NCBI RefSeq assembly: GCF_024298965.1
Contig: NZ_CP085193.1
Coordinates: forward strand, 248,001-312,000
DNA from: Streptomyces rapamycinicus NRRL 5491
Lineage (GTDB): Bacteria > Actinomycetota > Actinomycetes > Streptomycetales > Streptomycetaceae
Direction of reading: 5' to 3'
Length of the DNA: 64,000 nt
The notes below the pieces were generated by a model that had not been told where the DNA came from, made no database searches, and saw only the letters and a program-made list of their open reading frames with translations. Shown one piece after another: positions 61,435 to 64,000 of the stretch (positions are counted from its first letter, which is position 1; every line of letters begins with the position of its first letter). The position numbers and the translations under genes are program-made.

Positions 61435-62823
61435 TCAGCCCCAGAGGCCGAGGGTGAACTCGGCGATCAGCGTGGACAGGAGGAACGACGCGGTGATCGC
61501 TACCAGGCCGACCGGGACGATCTTCCAGCCGATACGCCGCAGCAGGGGGACGTCCTTGCCGAGCGACAGACCTGCCAGCGTCAGCATGATCGTGGCGATG
61601 GAGAGGAAGTCCACCGAGTTCACCAGCGAGTTGATCGCTTCCGCGCCGAAGAACCACGGACTCGAGACGTACGCGCCCACGGTGGTGATCCACACGATGG
61701 GTGAGATCTTCCGGGTTGCCTTGGCCAGGACGAGACCGAGCGATACGAGGGCCAGGAGGATCGCGTAGCCGCCGATGATCTGCCAGCTGAGGGCCTTGGC
61801 CGACACCGAGGCGGCGCCGATGCCCAGCACCGTCAGTACTCCGAGGGACAGCCAGAGCGGTAGCTTCACCTCGGCCGAGGCCGCCGCCACCTGCTCCCGG
61901 AACGCGCGGTTCACCGCGATGTCGTCCGCCTGGGAGCGGGCGGGAGCTGGGGTGGCGGACGCCCCGGCGTCCGTGTCCGGCTCCGTCGTGGCGGCCGCGG
62001 CCGCGCCGTCGTGCCGGCCGCGGGTGAGGAAGCGGTAGACCCTGTCGGCCAGCGGGAGCGCGATGTAGATCCCGATGTAGACGCCCAGGACGGTGGTGAT
62101 GAGGTTGGACACCGCGGCCGTGCCGAGGATGGCCTCCTGGTCGGCGGGGTGCGCGGCCACGATGCTCGCCGAGGACGCCGCCATCATGGACCCGGATCCG
62201 ACGCCCGCTCCCATGGCCATCGCCAGTGGATCGAAGATGCGCCAGTTCGCCACGACGGATGTCAGGAGCGTGATGAACACGGCGCCGAAGAGCGTGCCGA
62301 ACACGTACATCGCCAGCACGCCGCGGTACTGGTCCGAGTCCGGCCCGTACTTCTCCGAGACCATCGCGAAGGAGGGCTCGCGGTCCAGCGAGAAGGTGGC
62401 GCCCACCGTGGCCTTGCCCATGCGCAGCAGCACGGCCAGCGGCAGGGCCAGGGCGATCGTCCCCAGGAGGTGCCCGACCTCCTGCAGCAGCAGGGCGGGT
62501 CCCGCCTTGACCAGGGTCGGCAGGCTCGGACCGATGTTGAAGGCCAGCCGGGCCACGAGGAGCATCACGGCCACGCCGACGAGAGCCGCGGCCGCCTTCT
62601 GGAGGTCCAGGCCCAGGGGCCTGACCTTCTGGACGGAGACCAGCAGGCCCAGGAGCAGGCCCCACACCATCGGGAAGATGATGACGGATCCGACGCCCAG
62701 ATCGATGTCGAGTTGCCCGATGAACTGGACGGCCAGCGCGATGACCAGCGCCAGGGCAGCGATCGGCAGCGTTTGCAGGGGTGACTTCGGTCCGGCCTTG
62801 GCCGGGGCGGTGTGGGTGGTCAT
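61435..62823 (-). CDS. DUF3100-like multi-spanning membrane protein
   Basis: 462 residues, start at 62823 overlapping the stop of the M20 gene (ATGA). About ten hydrophobic segments occur in two blocks, for example ALALVIALAVQFIGQLDIDL, GSVIIFPMVWGLLLGLLVSV and LTVLGIGAASVSAKALSWQI. They are separated by a hydrophilic Ala/Thr/Pro/Asp loop (about 280-320). The pattern and pairing with an M20 hydrolase fit DUF3100 transporters, as I recall. Probably imports the M20 substrate. Confidence 0.75.
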   Translation of the reverse strand: MTTHTAPAKAGPKSPLQTLPIAALALVIALAVQFIGQLDIDLGVGSVIIFPMVWGLLLGLLVSVQKVRPLGLDLQKAAAALVGVAVMLLVARLAFNIGPSLPTLVKAGPALLLQEVGHLLGTIALALPLAVLLRMGKATVGATFSLDREPSFAMVSEKYGPDSDQYRGVLAMYVFGTLFGAVFITLLTSVVANWRIFDPLAMAMGAGVGSGSMMAASSASIVAAHPADQEAILGTAAVSNLITTVLGVYIGIYIALPLADRVYRFLTRGRHDGAAAAATTEPDTDAGASATPAPARSQADDIAVNRAFREQVAAASAEVKLPLWLSLGVLTVLGIGAASVSAKALSWQIIGGYAILLALVSLGLVLAKATRKISPIVWITTVGAYVSSPWFFGAEAINSLVNSVDFLSIATIMLTLAGLSLGKDVPLLRRIGWKIVPVGLVAITASFLLSTLIAEFTLGLWG

Positions 62824-64000
62824 GTCGCTGCTGCTTCCTGGGTGGGGTTCCGGCGATAGGGCGTCGTGGCGAAACGTTTCCTCTGCTCCGAGTCGGTGGC
62901 CGTGTCGGCTACGGTCCAGGCCAGCGCGAGGGCTGCCTCGAACATCACCCGGTACGCCCGGGGGGTGTCGGCCAGGGCGGTAAAGCCGTGCGAGTGGATG
63001 GGGACGTCGGCTCCGGGGATGCTCAGCCAGGGGTGGAGGCTGGGGATCACCTGGCTGACGTTGCCCATGTCGGTCGATCCGCCGCTGAGCCGCCCCGCGG
63101 GCGAGGTGTCCCGCCCCAGGGCGCGCATGGCGGCCGTCCAGTGGGCGGCGAGTGTCTCATCCTGGACCAGCGGCTCATAGAGCGGCTCCGTGGACTCGAT
63201 GGTCAGCTCGGCGCCCGTGGCCAGGGCCGCGCCCTCGAAACAGCGGCGGACCCGTGCCAGCAGCGCTTCGTACTCCTGCAGGGTGAAGGCGCGGCACTCG
63301 AAGTCGACGACGGCGCGCTCGGGTATGACATTCGTGGCGATACCGCCCTCCGCCACGAAGAGCGCCACCCGGTGGTCCCCCGGGATCTGCTGGCGCAGCA
63401 GGCCGACGGCCACCTGGCTGAGCACGGCCGCGTCGGCGGCGTTCACACCGAGGTGAGGGGCCGCCGCCGCATGGGCCGCCTTGCCGGAGAACACGGCCCG
63501 GTACCTGCCCACCGCCTGGGAGCTGGTCCCGGCCGGGGCACAGGTCACTCCGTCCTGGACGAGGTGAACCATCAGGGCCAGCCCCACTCCGTCGAACGCG
63601 CCTGCCTCGAGCAGCAGCGCCTTGCCGCCGCCGTGCTCCTCGGCCGGGGTGCCGATCGCCTTGAGCGTGATGCCGAGTTCGTCCACGTGGGGTGCCAGGG
63701 CCAGCGCGGAGGCGAGCGAGGCACCGGCGATGAGGTTATGTCCGCAGGCGTGGCCCACCTCCGGCAGCGCGTCGTACTCGACGCACAGCGCGACCGTCAG
63801 CTCGCCGCTTCCCGCCGTGGCGGTGAAGGCGGTGGGCAGACCGCCCGTGCCGCGTTCGACGTCGAACCCTCCCTGCTCGAGCAGCTGCGTGAGAGCGGCT
63901 GAGGAGGCCGTCTCCTCGAAGGCCACCTCGGGATGGGCGTGGAGGGAGCGCGAGAGCGCGAGCACCCGTTCCCTCCAGCGCTCGACGCCGGCCGCGAGGT
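62820..64000 (-). CDS. M20-family amidohydrolase, 5' end outside the window
   Basis: At least 393 residues. The N-terminus lies beyond the window; the visible start region reads LSRSLHAHPEVAFEET. Metal ligands: HACGHN after VEYDALPEVG, the EEHGGGKALLLEAG catalytic Glu pair, and HSHGF near the C-terminus. The lid includes GKAAHAAAAPHLGVNAADA. Belongs to the AbgA/aminobenzoyl-glutamate-hydrolase-like branch. Overlaps the membrane-protein gene downstream by 4 bp, giving a transport-hydrolysis pair. Confidence 0.92.
   Translation of the reverse strand, partial: LAAGVERWRERVLALSRSLHAHPEVAFEETASSAALTQLLEQGGFDVERGTGGLPTAFTATAGSGELTVALCVEYDALPEVGHACGHNLIAGASLASALALAPHVDELGITLKAIGTPAEEHGGGKALLLEAGAFDGVGLALMVHLVQDGVTCAPAGTSSQAVGRYRAVFSGKAAHAAAAPHLGVNAADAAVLSQVAVGLLRQQIPGDHRVALFVAEGGIATNVIPERAVVDFECRAFTLQEYEALLARVRRCFEGAALATGAELTIESTEPLYEPLVQDETLAAHWTAAMRALGRDTSPAGRLSGGSTDMGNVSQVIPSLHPWLSIPGADVPIHSHGFTALADTPRAYRVMFEAALALAWTVADTATDSEQRKRFATTPYRRNPTQEAAAT

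Overview
The window is high-GC DNA with strongly GC-rich third codon positions, dense short intergenic regions and GTG/TTG starts. Together with the gene families present (PucR and MmyB-like XRE regulators, CGNR proteins, TipAS-type MerR, a GAF/PAS/PP2C/ATPase phosphatase, a CHAT protein, a luciferase-like monooxygenase), this points to a Streptomyces-like actinomycete. No rRNA, tRNA, CRISPR array or phage module was seen.

Layout, left part (1-37 kb). A hydantoinase/oxoprolinase operon (hyuA, hyuB, an MHS-type transporter) lies opposite an FAD oxidase, with two near-identical palindromes in the control region. An SDR/TetR pair follows, lying between two IS630 transposase relics. A three-gene toxin-antitoxin-like module comes next, then LacI and IS4 relics, a secreted beta-propeller, a nitroreductase, a broken MerR-HEAT gene, a luciferase-like monooxygenase and a lipoprotein. 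A CHAT-domain protein is fused by a rearrangement to an SseB-like tail at one end and abuts a truncated alcohol dehydrogenase at the other. Then come a cupin and a carboxymuconolactone decarboxylase, two tandem XRE regulators (the second lacking most of its helix-turn-helix), an MFS exporter, a SnoaL-like protein, and a GntR-controlled ABC importer/M20 hydrolase/PLP C-S lyase operon. The part ends with a P1B-4 metal ATPase with an NmtR-type sensor, an epoxide hydrolase divergent from a CGNR regulator, a membrane protein, a lipoprotein, and a proline-racemase remnant.

Right part (37-64 kb). Every large gene here is intact: an ornithine-cyclodeaminase-like enzyme, two MerR regulators, a small secreted protein, a DinB-like protein, and a probably iron-regulated operon (VIT1-type transporter, a fused EtfB-EtfA flavoprotein, a FetB-type permease). 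These are followed by an M14 metallopeptidase, an amidohydrolase with a PaiB-like FMN protein, a PucR regulator, a complete oligopeptide ABC transporter, a SpoIIE-type phosphatase, a GMC oxidoreductase, a DUF3100-like membrane protein and an M20 hydrolase that runs off the window.

A striking feature is that about sixteen single-base frameshifts, nearly all explained by loss of one G or C in a short G/C run, together with all truncated genes and IS relics, fall left of about 37.2 kb, and none fall to the right. Either the left half is a decaying accessory region or its consensus sequence is poor. Most frameshifted genes would be full length if one base were restored.

Functionally the window is dominated by nutrient-scavenging modules, each with its own regulator: hydantoin/lactam hydrolysis, N-acyl-amino-acid and possibly cysteine-conjugate uptake and cleavage, and peptide uptake and trimming. 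Metal handling (Ni/Co efflux, iron) and stress-type signalling are also present.
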